From the NCBI RefSeq assembly GCF_026262645.1, contig NZ_SHNO01000002.1, forward strand, positions 208,053 to 272,052: a stretch of 64,000 nt of DNA. Direction: 5' to 3'. The notes beneath the pieces are model-generated. The model had not been told where the DNA came from. It made no database searches and saw only the letters and a list, made by a program, of their open reading frames with translations. Position 1 is the first letter of the stretch. Each line of letters opens with the position of its first letter. A program made the translations under genes and the position numbers. The stretch is from Candidatus Marimicrobium litorale. GTDB lineage: Bacteria; Pseudomonadota; Gammaproteobacteria; Pseudomonadales; Halieaceae. Positions 7,526 through 18,730 of the stretch are shown here, piece by piece.

Positions 7526-8701
7526 CTACGTATGGCGGGTGTTGCAGAATATGTGCGGGACAATGATGCTGATTTGGGTGCTGGGTTCATTGGCGAAATT
7601 GATTTCTCCATGCAATCGCGCGATGAGTCCTTTTACTATCGCAAGGCCAGAGTTTGCCTTGCAGGCTTTGTGTAAGTCCTGTGGAAAGCCTCTACCGCTG
7701 TCCTGCACCGACAGGTGCACAGAGTGGTCTTCTCTGCGTCGATTTTCTTCAACCTTCATCTGCAAATGAATATAGTTTGCCGGTGAGCTACTGGCGAAGG
7801 CATGCAGAAAAGCATTCTCTAGAAGTTCGAAAAGAACAAGACCCAGGGGTGTGGCAACCTCGGACGGCAGGTGCGCTTGTTCGATGTCGTTAATACTGAC
7901 AACGGTCTCGGGTCGAACAGGCGTCGTCCGTAACATGTCACTGACGACAGCATCGACAAAACCGTGCAGATCGACTTGCGCGCCCTCGGGTTCGTAACGT
8001 GTGTATGACCCCAGGCTGGACAGGACGTTTATTCGTTTAAGGCTGCCTTCTGCCAACTGCTGGCCGGACACGTTTTGCGGTTCGTTGACCTGCGAAGATA
8101 TGCAGTGCGACATTATCGATAAAGTGACCTCGCTATGCGCCTGAGCAGATGCGGCCAGTTCACCCTGTGTCACTATAAATTCATGGAGATCATCGTCTGC
8201 TTCGCTTTCGATCTCATAGACCCGGTCGGCCAAATCATCAGATTTTTGCTGCGACACATAGCTGCTGTAGATACGACCGCATGTCCAGGCTATGACCACC
8301 GCTATCAGGCTATACGCAGAGATCGCGGAGCCACCTGGCCAGTGAGCAGCCCGCTTGTGAACCGGGCTGGATATAGTGTCTGCGTCTGCGCTGCCGCTTG
8401 TATCTGATCGCTGCACAGCATTGTTATGATCGATTGTTGTGCGATGCCGGGTGAGTGGAGCCAGTGATGTATTCTCAGTCTTCCTACTCAGATGATCCAG
8501 AGAGTCTTCAGTGAATAATTGAGCATCGTCGAAAGTACTATTTTGATTGGCAATGAGCGGATCAACCGGCAGAAGAAAACCTGGGTTGAGACGATCTGCG
8601 GCACCTGCCCACGCGAGACGCTTATCTTGGTCGACGCTCTCCGCAGGGGAAAGCGCGAGTAGTAGCAGGCAGGGGACAAGGCAAAGTGTATGTGCTTTCA
8701 A
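7526..8701 (-). CDS. Membrane sensor histidine kinase (HisKA_2/HWE-like)
   Basis: 391 residues: signal peptide (about 1-23), a periplasmic region of about 100 residues, one membrane helix near 128-145, then a helical segment and an HATPase domain. The ATP-binding boxes are clear: N box ELLENAFLHAF near 290, G1 DSGRGF and G2 SGLAIVKGL. The dimerisation segment (SIMSHCISSQVNE...GSLKRINVLSSLGSYTRYE) resembles the HisKA_2 type, but the phospho-accepting His is not in a standard motif. No response regulator is adjacent; the large hybrid kinase lies 133 bases upstream on the same strand, so the two may act in one pathway. Confidence 0.75.
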   Translation of the reverse strand: MKAHTLCLVPCLLLLALSPAESVDQDKRLAWAGAADRLNPGFLLPVDPLIANQNSTFDDAQLFTEDSLDHLSRKTENTSLAPLTRHRTTIDHNNAVQRSDTSGSADADTISSPVHKRAAHWPGGSAISAYSLIAVVIAWTCGRIYSSYVSQQKSDDLADRVYEIESEADDDLHEFIVTQGELAASAQAHSEVTLSIMSHCISSQVNEPQNVSGQQLAEGSLKRINVLSSLGSYTRYEPEGAQVDLHGFVDAVVSDMLRTTPVRPETVVSINDIEQAHLPSEVATPLGLVLFELLENAFLHAFASSSPANYIHLQMKVEENRRREDHSVHLSVQDSGRGFPQDLHKACKANSGLAIVKGLIARLHGEINFANEPSTQISIIVPHIFCNTRHT

Positions 8702-8834
8702 TGCCGCCTCCGAGACTACGTCTATAGTGAGTCTAGCAGGTTTGTCTTGATGTGCCGTTTACAAGAGAATGATGGTGCGCGGGTGGCTGTCGATTGAACG
8801 TTGAATAAATGAATCCATTTTTCCTATGTATTTT

Positions 8835-11800
8835 TCAGGAATCATGTGTGTCTGACAACGCCATATCCAGCTCTTTCAAAAATTCAAAGTAAGCTTTTGT
8901 AAGTGTGGGTATGGCCTTCTCAAGGTCATGCGTATGGACATGGCCACTGCTATATTCTTTTTCAATTTTGGCACTGATACCGGCTACATGCCTTGCGCCG
9001 ATATTGACGCTCATTGATTTGATGGCGTGGGCGGTGGTTGATATGGCGCGAGCGTCGCGCGAAGAAACGAGGCTCTTGATGTCGTGGAGCTTCTCCTCCA
9101 TTTGTTTGATATAGCCCTCTTTCAGTGAGGGCAAAATTGTTTTCCCCGTGTGTTTCTCAACTTCTCGAATGCTGTTGATCGCCGAGTAATCAATGGCACC
9201 CTTTTCAGGTTGCACAGGCTTCTTCGCTGAGACGCTAGTGTTAGCTTGAGATTGAGTCCGTTTTTCTGTATTTGCTTTAAGGTGAACTTCCAATAAGCGC
9301 TTGTCTATCGCGTGTTGTATATCGGATATAGAAAAAGGTTTTGTGAGGTAATCATTCATTCCGGCCTCAAAGCATCTGTCCCGGTCTCTTCTATCGGACC
9401 CGGCGGTTAAGGCGACGATGGGAATGGGTGTCATCTGCTGTTCTTTTTCCAGCTGGCGTATTCTTCGGGAGGCTTCATAGCCGTCCATGATGGGCATTTG
9501 GCAGTCCATAAAGATCAGTGCGTAGTTGCCGTCCAGGAACTTGGCGACGGCGGTTTGGCCATTATCTGCGATGTCTACTTCATGCCCCAGGAGGGTGAGC
9601 ATTTCTACGATAATGTCCTGATTAGTGGACACATCCTCAGCGACAAGAACCGTCTGTCGCTTGACCTTTTGTGTTTCTGGAACATGCCGACCTCGCGGCT
9701 TCTGGGTTGCGTCGATCTGCAGCCTGCTCGACAATAAGTCCACCATAGCGCTTGAGGTCAAGGGCTTGGTAATTACCGCCCAATCTGAAAAAACGGCGGG
9801 TAGCTGCTCTATTGTGAGAGGGGCAAGAACAATTTTAAGCCTCGCTTCAACGCCCTCAAATTGTGTCAGGTTTTGATTATAAGATCGGGTTCCCTCGTAA
9901 TCGACTATGGCAAGAGTGCGAATGTCATCCAGCGGCGACTGCAGTTCTTCGTCGAGTAGCGGTGAGCAGTTTATTCCAAGTCTCGACATATGACTGGCTA
10001 CCATTTGATAGGTTGCCGTATTGGCGGTCAGGATTCTGCCCGTATAATCGTTGAACAGTGTGTTCGAAGTATTGTCTGTGTGCTTGATCTCCATCGGTAT
10101 TGAAACGGTAATCTTCGTACCTTCACCGGGCGCAGACTGAATGGCAATATCGCCGCCCATTACTTCGATGTAGTGCCTTGATATGGTGAGCCCGAGGCCG
10201 GTGCCGCCATACTCTCGAGTCGTGCTTGTGTCAGCCTGGGTGAAGGGCTCGAAAACACGTTTTTGCGTCTCTTCATCCATGCCGATGCCATTGTCTTCGA
10301 CGACGATGTGCACCAGCGCTTTGTCAGGGCTCGATTTGCTCACTTTCGGATTGACGCGAATATTAATATTGCCTGTTGCGGTGAATTTTATGGCGTTGCT
10401 GACTAGATTCATGACGACCTGGCGAATCTTGACCGGATCGCCAACCAGTAGTTCTGGTGTGAGCGGATGGCAAATATTGTTGAGCGATACGCCTTTCTTA
10501 CTGGCGGGTTCGCCCTGCAGGTAACAGATGTCGTCCATCAGTTCGGTCAGGTTAAACTCGACTTGCTCCAGTTCAATCTTTGCAGCCTCCACTTTGGAGA
10601 AGTCGAGTATCTCGTTTATCAAGCCCAGCAGAGATTCGCCGCTCTTGTGTGCCGCATTGGCAAACTGATTCTGCTGGTCGCTAAGATCGGTGTGAAGTAG
10701 TAGCTCTGTCATGCCGATAATGCCATGCATCGGTGTTCTGATTTCGTGGCTCATCGTGGCGAGAAACTCTGACTTTGCTTGTGTGGCTTCCTCGGCGATT
10801 TTTCGCGCCTCCTGCAAGTCTCGTGTTCGTTCTTCTACTCGCAACTCCAGCTGTCGCTGCCTTTCTTGAGAAATCTTTGCCTGTCGCGCTTGACCATAGA
10901 AATAAAATGCAATCGCGGTGGCGGCTAATACGATGTAAACCGCATAAGCGATCGGGCTCAGCCAGGGCGGAGGCGCAACGCGCACAGGAATCGTCAGCCC
11001 ATTCCAGTTCCAGGTTCCGTCAGGGGTGGCGGCTGCTAGCTTTAATGTATAAGCACCGGCGGGCAGCGTGGTAAAAGAGGCGACTCTGGCATCAGGCGAT
11101 ATAACCCAGTCAGGGTTAATCCCTTCAAGCTGGTAGGCGTAGTTGATCAGCTCCGGGTTAGAGTAGTCGGCAGCGAAGAACTCTACGGATAGCATCCGGT
11201 CTGTATAATCCAGCTCAATGGCGTCCAGATCAGCATACGGCGTGTCGTACTCTATGCGCTCATTCATAACCTTAATTTGGGAAATTGCGACTTGAGGTGG
11301 CTGTCTATCGGTCGTCAACAGGTCAGGGTTGATGGCATTGAAGCCTTTTATTCCACCAAAATAAATAACGCCGTCTCTAGATTTGAATGAGGCGCCAAGA
11401 TTGAATTCGGTGGATTGGAGCCCATCACTGGTGCCGTACTGATAGGATGTTAACGTCACCGGATCTAACCCGGTGATTCCTTTACTGTGAGACAGCCAGA
11501 GTCGTCCGCTTTCATCTCCGTGTATGCCATAAATATTTGAGCTGGGTAAAGTGACTTTTTTGGAGTAATTGATGAAGTTTTCTCGCGACTGTGCGCGATC
11601 CTGTGCCGGCCACTGATTCAATCCGCCGCCTAACGTCCCTAGCCACAAGTTGCCTTTGGAATCTTCGTGGAAGCTCCAGACGATATTGCTTGAAATACTT
11701 TTGGGATTATTCCTGTCAGTGTAAAAGCGTTCGAAAGATCTGGACTCACGATGGTACTTGTTGAGTCCATTTTCAGTGCCTATCCACACATCGCCCGCAG

Positions 11801-13376
11801 AATCCTCGAAAATTGCCAGCACCAGGTTGCTGCTGATGCTGCTCGGGTCGTCGATCTCGTGTGTGAGGGTATCAAACGTGCCTGATTCGTCGTTGTAAAT
11901 ACTGAGCCCGCCACCGTATGTCCCAACCAGCAGATCGCCATTTGAAAGCCGCAGTATGGAGGTGATTCCATTTGCCCCAATGCTGGCGCTATCAATGGGG
12001 CTATGACGGTAAGTCTGTGTCTCGTTGGTTTGCAGATCGATCCTGTTTAGGCCGCCGTCATAGGTTCCAGCCCATAAAGTATCCCCGTCACTGTATAAAC
12101 TCATCACAATCGCACTGGATAAGTAGGGCTGTGTCGACTCATTGATCCATCTGAACTCGGTACTGTCGGTAGGCAGTTTATTCAGACCGTCGTCTGTTCC
12201 CACCCACAGGGTGCCGTCGGGTGTTTCAGTAAACGCATTGACTGAATTATTGGATAGATTATTGCGCTCACGATCAAACAACTGAAACTGGGTTCTCATG
12301 CCGGAGGCGAGTCCCGATCGTGTCCCGACCCAATACTTGCCTTCACGGGTTTGATAGATGCTAATGATAGAATCATCCGGCAGGTCGGTGTTGTGTGTTC
12401 CAAATCGAACGAAATCCTCCGTGTCGGCAGCGAAAAGGTTCAGGCCTTCCGCGGTGGCTATCCATATATCTCCGCTGCTGTCTTCGAAAATATCAGAGGT
12501 TTGATTTGATGATAGCGACCGGGTGTCTTCGCCGGAGTGAACGAAATTTCGGATTTGTCGGCTAATTGGGTTGATACGCATAACCCCCGACTTCTCAGAA
12601 GCGACCCATATATGCCCCGTGGAATCCGTAATTATTCGATAAAGCCTGCCAGAGGTGAGACGGTTTTCATCAAGCGGGATTTGTCCATAGGGCGCGATCT
12701 GATTTGTGATCGGGTCAATGCGAAGTACGCCAGTCGCTTCGCTCGCTACCCATATCGCTCCGTCCTCTGATTGAGTGAAGCCACTGACCTCACCCATGAA
12801 CGGTATGTCAGAGTTGCCAGAGACAAAGTGGTGAAACGACAGCGTTGTGGGATCGAATTTGCTGAAACCATTGGTGTATCCCAGCCAGAGAAATCCTTCA
12901 CGATCGCTGTAGATCGCATGGATATCATTGGAGTAGGGCGTATTGTGGTCGTTCGGATCGGAATAAAAAGCTGTGAAGTCGTTAGATGTTGAGTCGTAAA
13001 AAGCGAGGCCACCACCAAGGGTGGATAGCCAGATCTTGCCCGCGCTACTCTCGGTAATCTGAGTGACGAGATTGGTGGGAAGAGAGTTCGGCGCACTGGG
13101 GGAGTAGCGATAATTTTCGAGCTCGTGGCCAGTGTATTTATTGATGCCCTCTTGCGAAACGAACCAGACCGCGCCCCTGGAGTCTTGAAATGACTGGCTG
13201 ATGGACTGTTGAGTCAACTTTTCAGAGATTGGATCGCGATGAAGGTCGAGATTGACGACGGAAGGTTCGACACTGTGTCCAAGTGGTGACTGGGTGGCCA
13301 AAAGTACGCACGCAAAGACCCCGGCCCAGGATGGTCCGCGCCGCGAGTTTCCCCCTTTTTTCTTTATTGCCAACAC
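8835..13376 (-). CDS. Hybrid sensor kinase with two-component propeller sensor, receiver and Hpt domains
   Basis: 1513 residues. A signal peptide precedes about 14 Reg_prop beta-propeller repeats (motifs such as GxIWIATxxGLN and LWxGTxxGGLN) up to about residue 690, then a Y_Y_Y domain (about 705-795), a membrane helix near 815 and a coiled linker. HisKA has its His in SHEIRTP near 874. HATPase carries [14 protein letters not shown] and GGTGLGL. A degenerate receiver-like segment lies near 1112-1215. A true receiver has its Asp in [11 protein letters not shown] near 1290, and a C-terminal Hpt has its His in AHAIKS near 1450. It has no DNA-binding domain, unlike many Bacteroidetes proteins with this sensor, so it must pass phosphate to another regulator. 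It is divergent from the GT2 pair. Confidence 0.93.
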   Translation of the reverse strand: MLAIKKKGGNSRRGPSWAGVFACVLLATQSPLGHSVEPSVVNLDLHRDPISEKLTQQSISQSFQDSRGAVWFVSQEGINKYTGHELENYRYSPSAPNSLPTNLVTQITESSAGKIWLSTLGGGLAFYDSTSNDFTAFYSDPNDHNTPYSNDIHAIYSDREGFLWLGYTNGFSKFDPTTLSFHHFVSGNSDIPFMGEVSGFTQSEDGAIWVASEATGVLRIDPITNQIAPYGQIPLDENRLTSGRLYRIITDSTGHIWVASEKSGVMRINPISRQIRNFVHSGEDTRSLSSNQTSDIFEDSSGDIWIATAEGLNLFAADTEDFVRFGTHNTDLPDDSIISIYQTREGKYWVGTRSGLASGMRTQFQLFDRERNNLSNNSVNAFTETPDGTLWVGTDDGLNKLPTDSTEFRWINESTQPYLSSAIVMSLYSDGDTLWAGTYDGGLNRIDLQTNETQTYRHSPIDSASIGANGITSILRLSNGDLLVGTYGGGLSIYNDESGTFDTLTHEIDDPSSISSNLVLAIFEDSAGDVWIGTENGLNKYHRESRSFERFYTDRNNPKSISSNIVWSFHEDSKGNLWLGTLGGGLNQWPAQDRAQSRENFINYSKKVTLPSSNIYGIHGDESGRLWLSHSKGITGLDPVTLTSYQYGTSDGLQSTEFNLGASFKSRDGVIYFGGIKGFNAINPDLLTTDRQPPQVAISQIKVMNERIEYDTPYADLDAIELDYTDRMLSVEFFAADYSNPELINYAYQLEGINPDWVISPDARVASFTTLPAGAYTLKLAAATPDGTWNWNGLTIPVRVAPPPWLSPIAYAVYIVLAATAIAFYFYGQARQAKISQERQRQLELRVEERTRDLQEARKIAEEATQAKSEFLATMSHEIRTPMHGIIGMTELLLHTDLSDQQNQFANAAHKSGESLLGLINEILDFSKVEAAKIELEQVEFNLTELMDDICYLQGEPASKKGVSLNNICHPLTPELLVGDPVKIRQVVMNLVSNAIKFTATGNINIRVNPKVSKSSPDKALVHIVVEDNGIGMDEETQKRVFEPFTQADTSTTREYGGTGLGLTISRHYIEVMGGDIAIQSAPGEGTKITVSIPMEIKHTDNTSNTLFNDYTGRILTANTATYQMVASHMSRLGINCSPLLDEELQSPLDDIRTLAIVDYEGTRSYNQNLTQFEGVEARLKIVLAPLTIEQLPAVFSDWAVITKPLTSSAMVDLLSSRLQIDATQKPRGRHVPETQKVKRQTVLVAEDVSTNQDIIVEMLTLLGHEVDIADNGQTAVAKFLDGNYALIFMDCQMPIMDGYEASRRIRQLEKEQQMTPIPIVALTAGSDRRDRDRCFEAGMNDYLTKPFSISDIQHAIDKRLLEVHLKANTEKRTQSQANTSVSAKKPVQPEKGAIDYSAINSIREVEKHTGKTILPSLKEGYIKQMEEKLHDIKSLVSSRDARAISTTAHAIKSMSVNIGARHVAGISAKIEKEYSSGHVHTHDLEKAIPTLTKAYFEFLKELDMALSDTHDS

Positions 13377-13630
13377 GCCAGTATCACCTGTCAGGCGACT
13401 CCAAAATCTGTTTATAATTCAAACACTAAACTCTACCGTGAAGATTTGAAGAAAGTGAAGCAAAATGATGCGGTAAAGTGAGATAATTGACATAATTTCT
13501 AACGGTTAAGACCTGCAGAGCACGTGAGATTCGACGCTTGCGCGGTTAAATTGCTCAAACGTTAGCCCGGTAGGCCGGAAATCATGCAACATTGGGACGG
13601 ATTGGGACGTCCCGGCATTTGGAAACCTCG

Positions 13631-14557
13631 ATGAAGCTATCTGTGATCCTTGTCGCCTATGACATGGCACGAGAAATTCCCCGCACCCTCGAAAGCCTGT
13701 CGAGGTCGTATCAGGAGCGGGCTGAAAGCCTCGAGTATGAGGTATTGTTACTGGATAACGGCTCTCCGGTACCCCTGGACGAGGCGACTTGGTCCGGCCT
13801 CGATGTTCCGGTCAAGCTCATTCGAATCGACGACGCATCAACGTCACCGGCCAGTGCGATCAATCGGGGATTGCAACTTGCCCGCGGTGAGTTGGTCTGT
13901 CTCATGATTGATGGCGCGCACATGCTCACCCCAGGTGTATTTCGTATGGCGCTATCTGCCTACCAGGCATTCGATGATGCTGTGGTCGCAATCCGCTACT
14001 TTTATCTCGGTGTCGGCGAACAGACAGAATCTGTTCTGGACGGCTATAACCAGGAGGTTGAAGATGGTTTGCTTGGGCGCATCGACTGGCCGTCAGATGG
14101 TTACCGACTGTTCGAGATTGGTACACCGCTGCGCTCGGGGGCCAAACGAATGACCTGGTTCAACCGATTGGCGGAAGCAAACTGCCTTATTATGAAGCGG
14201 TCTTTTTTTCAGCTTCAGGGCGGGGCGGACGAACGGTTTGATTTCCCGGGTGGTGGTTTCTTAAATCTGGATATATTCAAGCGCGCGGTGGAGGCACCTG
14301 AAATAACGCCGGTGCAGATTATCGGCGAGGGTAGCTTTCATCAGTTGCATGGTGGAACCACAACCAATCCGGTCAGCCAGGAAGAGCGCCGGGAAAAACT
14401 CGATCAGTACCGGGAACAGTACCGGGAGATACGAGGTCACACGGATGTTATGTCCAAGGCCTCTTTTACTTACATGGGGCATATGCCCACCAATCCGTCA
14501 AATATTTCGGCGGTTGAAAAAAGAAGAGCTCGATTGGCGGGAAAGCCGATTGAATAG
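13631..14557 (+). CDS. Glycosyltransferase family 2 protein (tandem copy 1)
   Basis: 308 residues from ATG 13631, chosen because the paralogue starts at the same MKLSVILV position; an upstream ATG at 13592 would add 13 residues. It has a GT-A nucleotide-sugar-binding fold: the SVILVAYDMAREIPRTLESL start and LLDNGSP loop are typical of GT2. The usual DxD metal motif is replaced by LMIDGAH near residue 98. A conserved C-terminal block FHQLHGGTTTN follows GGADERFDFPGGGFLNLDIFKRA. It is probably a cytoplasmic transferase; donor and acceptor are unknown. It lies divergent from the propeller kinase and just upstream of a close paralogue. Confidence 0.8.
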   Translation: MKLSVILVAYDMAREIPRTLESLSRSYQERAESLEYEVLLLDNGSPVPLDEATWSGLDVPVKLIRIDDASTSPASAINRGLQLARGELVCLMIDGAHMLTPGVFRMALSAYQAFDDAVVAIRYFYLGVGEQTESVLDGYNQEVEDGLLGRIDWPSDGYRLFEIGTPLRSGAKRMTWFNRLAEANCLIMKRSFFQLQGGADERFDFPGGGFLNLDIFKRAVEAPEITPVQIIGEGSFHQLHGGTTTNPVSQEERREKLDQYREQYREIRGHTDVMSKASFTYMGHMPTNPSNISAVEKRRARLAGKPIE

Positions 14558-14597
14558 TGGCTCTTTCCTTTAACCCCGGTGCCTGGTGAGTAACTGT

Positions 14598-15491
14598 ATG
14601 AAATTATCCGTCATCCTTGTGTCCTATGACATGGCGCGTGAAATTCCAAGAACCCTACAGGGGCTTGCGCGCGATTATCAGCAGGGCGCACAGGACCTCG
14701 AGTATGAGGTGATCCTCGTAGACAATGGTTCTCCCGAGCCGCTGGATCCGCAAAGCTGGGCTCACCTCGATGTGCCTGTTCGGCTGCTGGGTATCCGCGA
14801 TGCACACCCGTCACCTGCACAGGCCATCAACATCGCGCTGAAAGAAGCGACCGGGGACATTATCTGCCTCATGATTGATGGGGCACATATCCTGACGCCG
14901 GGTGTCTTTCGCATGGCCTTTGCCTGCTTTAATGCCTACGAGAACCCGGTCGTGGCTACCCGCTATTTCTGGCTGGGACCTGGTGCGCAGAATGAAACAA
15001 TAAACACCGGGTATGATAAAGCCGCAGAAGATGCACTGTTGCAGAGCGTTGACTGGCCGACGGATGGCTACCGCTTGTTCGAAATTGGTTCGCCTTTGCG
15101 CTCGGGTCCCGAAAATATTAATTGGCTAAACCGCATGTTTGAATCGAACTGTCTGTTTATGAAGCGATCGCTTTTTGTGGCGCAGGGTGGGGCAGACGAA
15201 CGCTTTGATTTTCCGGGCGGGGGCTTTATCAACCTCGACATATTTAACCGCGCGGTAGATGCGCCGGACGTGTCTGCGGCGCAGTTAATCGGCGAAGGGT
15301 GCTTTCACCAGTTGCACGGCGGCACCACTACCAACGTCAGTACGGAGAAACGTGATGAGAGCCTGGCAAAATACCGAAAGCAGTATGAAGAAATTCGCGG
15401 CCACGGTGACGTGATAACCAAGAAAACCTTCCTGTACATGGGCCACCTGCCCAATGACGCGTCCAAAATTCATCGCAAGGCGCGTCAGTAA
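14598..15491 (+). CDS. Glycosyltransferase family 2 protein (tandem copy 2)
   Basis: A clear paralogue of the preceding gene, about 297 residues from ATG 14598 (an in-frame GTG at 14586 would add four). It shares MKLSVILVxYDMAREIPRTL, the LMIDGAH block in place of DxD, GxxDERFDFPGGGFxNLDIFxRA, the FHQLHGGTTTN block, and a C-terminal YMGH. The level of identity is high along the whole length, so it arose by tandem duplication. The two probably act on the same or successive acceptors. No polysaccharide, LPS or flagellar glycosylation cluster surrounds them, so their target is unknown. The end is 7 bases from the convergent alkyltransferase-like gene. Confidence 0.8.
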   Translation: MKLSVILVSYDMAREIPRTLQGLARDYQQGAQDLEYEVILVDNGSPEPLDPQSWAHLDVPVRLLGIRDAHPSPAQAINIALKEATGDIICLMIDGAHILTPGVFRMAFACFNAYENPVVATRYFWLGPGAQNETINTGYDKAAEDALLQSVDWPTDGYRLFEIGSPLRSGPENINWLNRMFESNCLFMKRSLFVAQGGADERFDFPGGGFINLDIFNRAVDAPDVSAAQLIGEGCFHQLHGGTTTNVSTEKRDESLAKYRKQYEEIRGHGDVITKKTFLYMGHLPNDASKIHRKARQ

Positions 15492-15497
15492 CCAGCG

Positions 15498-15812
15498 CTA
15501 CCAACCAAAATGCTCAAGATCGACCCGGCCTTTAGTGTTGAACAACACCCCTTCGGCCTCCAGTTGGTCACGTTGTATTTGATGTGATCCGGATGCCGTG
15601 GGTAATGCAATGGAGCCCTTGCTATTGAGAACCCGGTGCCAGGGTATCTTCGAATCTGCGGGCAGTGCTCGCAGGGCGCTTCCCACCCGACGGGCCGCCC
15701 CGGCTAACCCCGCCTTTTCGGCGACATGCCCATAGGTCGAGACCCGGCCCTTGGGAATCAATGCGACCACCTGCCATATACGGTGATTTATATCCGGCTC
15801 GTAATTCGTCAT
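15498..15812 (-). CDS. Alkyltransferase-like (ATL) protein, MGMT family
   Basis: 104 residues matching the DNA-binding C-terminal domain of O6-alkylguanine DNA alkyltransferase, with the HTH-like region GRVSTYGHVAEKAG and the RRVGSALRALP arginine-finger segment. The alkyl-accepting Cys of PCHRV is Trp here (PWHRV, W58), which defines the ATL subgroup. ATL proteins bind O6-alkylguanine without repairing it and channel the lesion to nucleotide excision repair. It has a single domain and no methyl-phosphotriester Ada part. Convergent with the GT2 pair; probably monocistronic. Confidence 0.92.
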   Translation of the reverse strand: MTNYEPDINHRIWQVVALIPKGRVSTYGHVAEKAGLAGAARRVGSALRALPADSKIPWHRVLNSKGSIALPTASGSHQIQRDQLEAEGVLFNTKGRVDLEHFGW

Positions 15813-15945
15813 AATTCTGTCTCTTGCACCGCGAGAGGCTCAGCCGCTCAGCAGGTGCCTATTGTAACGGGGTCGATACTATTGCGCAGGGCTTGAAACA
15901 CGCTCCGTTGACCCCACCTCTACAGGTGTGAGGAGATAACTCTCG

Positions 15946-16371
15946 ATGCGAATTTTCTTGTTAATGTTGCCCTGGCTAGAGTTGTTTACGCTTATTCAGC
16001 TGGGTATCCATACGAGCGCGCTGACTGCCATGCTCTACGTGCTGGTTACGCTGATACTCGGCATAATGATTCTGCAGCGCCAGGGAAGAGGGATGTTTGA
16101 GCGGCTGCGTCAGGCGCAGGAGGGTCGCGTGATTGGCCCCGAGTTGTTCCTCGACGATATGGCCATGGGGTTTGCAGGCCTGCTGCTGTTGATTCCGGGC
16201 ATGATCAGCGATTTCGTCGCCCTGATCGTCGTGATTGGCCCGCTCAGGCGCAGGGTCGTAGCGGCACTCTGGGGATCCTCGGAAGTTGCTGCCAGAACAG
16301 ACCAGACGCCCCGCAACCCCGAGATTATCGAGGGCGACTTTCGCCGTCTGGATGACGATCAGAGCCAATAA
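15946..16371 (+). CDS. fxsA: FxsA family membrane protein
   Basis: 141 residues with the FxsA pattern: two N-terminal hydrophobic helices (MRIFLLMLPWLELFTLIQLG and LYVLVTLILGIMIL), a short loop with GPELFLDDMAMGFAGLLLLIPGMISDF and a charged tail. FxsA is an inner membrane protein that in E. coli relieves F-plasmid exclusion of phage T7; its general role is unknown. It stands directly before groES-groEL, the same order as in E. coli. The start follows an AGGAG site at about 15931-15935. Confidence 0.92.
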   Translation: MRIFLLMLPWLELFTLIQLGIHTSALTAMLYVLVTLILGIMILQRQGRGMFERLRQAQEGRVIGPELFLDDMAMGFAGLLLLIPGMISDFVALIVVIGPLRRRVVAALWGSSEVAARTDQTPRNPEIIEGDFRRLDDDQSQ

Positions 16372-16434
16372 GTACATAAAAATCAATTAGTTATTGCATT
16401 TTTTCGCCGATCTGGCGTGTGCACTGTAAACCAC

Positions 16435-16462
16435 TTGACTCCAAGGCATTCCTGACTAGAAT
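16435..16462 (+). promoter_or_regulatory. Sigma-70 type promoter of groESL
   Basis: A -35 box TTGACT (16435-16440) and a -10 box TAGAAT (16457-16462) are separated by 16 bases and placed directly before the CIRCE operator. No sigma-32 type -10 box (CCCCAT) is visible near groES. The arrangement fits a housekeeping promoter repressed by HrcA rather than one driven by a heat-shock sigma factor. Confidence 0.7.
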
Positions 16463-16488
16463 TAGCACTCTTTTGAAAAGAGTGCTAA
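16462..16488 (+). promoter_or_regulatory. CIRCE operator (HrcA binding site)
   Basis: A perfect match to the CIRCE consensus, TTAGCACTC-N9-GAGTGCTAA, with spacer TTTTGAAAA. HrcA binds this inverted repeat and represses chaperone genes until heat stress. It overlaps the end of the -10 box and the likely transcription start of groES-groEL, 98 bases before the groES ATG. The hrcA gene itself is not in the window. Confidence 0.95.
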
Positions 16489-16585
16489 TCGCGCTCTTGA
16501 AAATCTACGTCATCGGCCCAATGTATCTGGTGGCTCCAGATGCGGGGCTTCAACACACACCTTTACTTTTTGGAGAGTTACACAA

Positions 16586-16876
16586 ATGAAGATCCGTCCG
16601 TTGTACGACCGTGTGGTCGTTCGCCGCAAGGAAGAAGAAGCAACCTCTGCTGGCGGTATCGTGCTGCCAGGTTCCGCAAAAGAAAAACCCAACCAGGGTG
16701 AGATTGTCGCTATTGGCGACGGCAAGATTCTGGACAACGGTGATCTGCGTCCGCTGGCTGTGAAGGTTGGCGACACTGTCGTTTTCGGCCAGTACGCCGG
16801 CAGCAACACTATCGAGGCCGATGGTGAAGAGCTGATCATCATGGGTGAGAGCGAAATTTTCGCGGTGGTTGACTAA
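16586..16876 (+). CDS. groES: Co-chaperonin GroES
   Basis: 96 residues, the standard GroES length. It forms the heptameric lid of the GroEL folding chamber in the cytoplasm. The N-terminus [18 protein letters not shown], the mobile-loop region [16 protein letters not shown] and the roof-forming segment are all recognisable. A GGAGA ribosome binding site precedes the ATG. It is transcribed together with groEL 62 bases downstream from the CIRCE-controlled promoter. Confidence 0.98.
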   Translation: MKIRPLYDRVVVRRKEEEATSAGGIVLPGSAKEKPNQGEIVAIGDGKILDNGDLRPLAVKVGDTVVFGQYAGSNTIEADGEELIIMGESEIFAVVD

Positions 16877-16926
16877 GCCCGTCGCGAATGCGTTTCTCGC
16901 AGTCAAAACATCAGATTAAACAGTAA

Positions 16927-18597
<1,671 letters not shown>

Positions 18598-18622
18598 GCC
18601 TGTTTTTTGCTCAAATCCGAAA

Positions 18623-18648
18623 CCCCGCCCCTTGGCGGGGTTTTTTTT
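18623..18648 (+). terminator. Intrinsic terminator of groESL
   Basis: A 7-bp GC-only stem CCCCGCC / GGCGGGG with a 4-base loop is followed by eight T residues, 25 bases after the groEL stop. This is a classic Rho-independent terminator. Confidence 0.93.
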
Positions 18649-18730
18649 GCCCGACGATAAACCTTCACATAGCCCGATTTTCCGAGAGCGTGTACAATCA
18701 GACAGTGCACAACACTTTAAGGAGTAAACA

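Noticed and set aside
9000..13300. Internal repeats in the hybrid kinase gene as a DNA repeat array or CRISPR
   Set aside because: The periodicity comes from Reg_prop protein repeats of variable DNA sequence; there are no identical repeats with unique spacers.
13592..13630. Longer N-terminus of the first GT2 protein
   Set aside because: The extra 13 residues are not shared with the paralogue, whose homologous start is at MKLSVILV.
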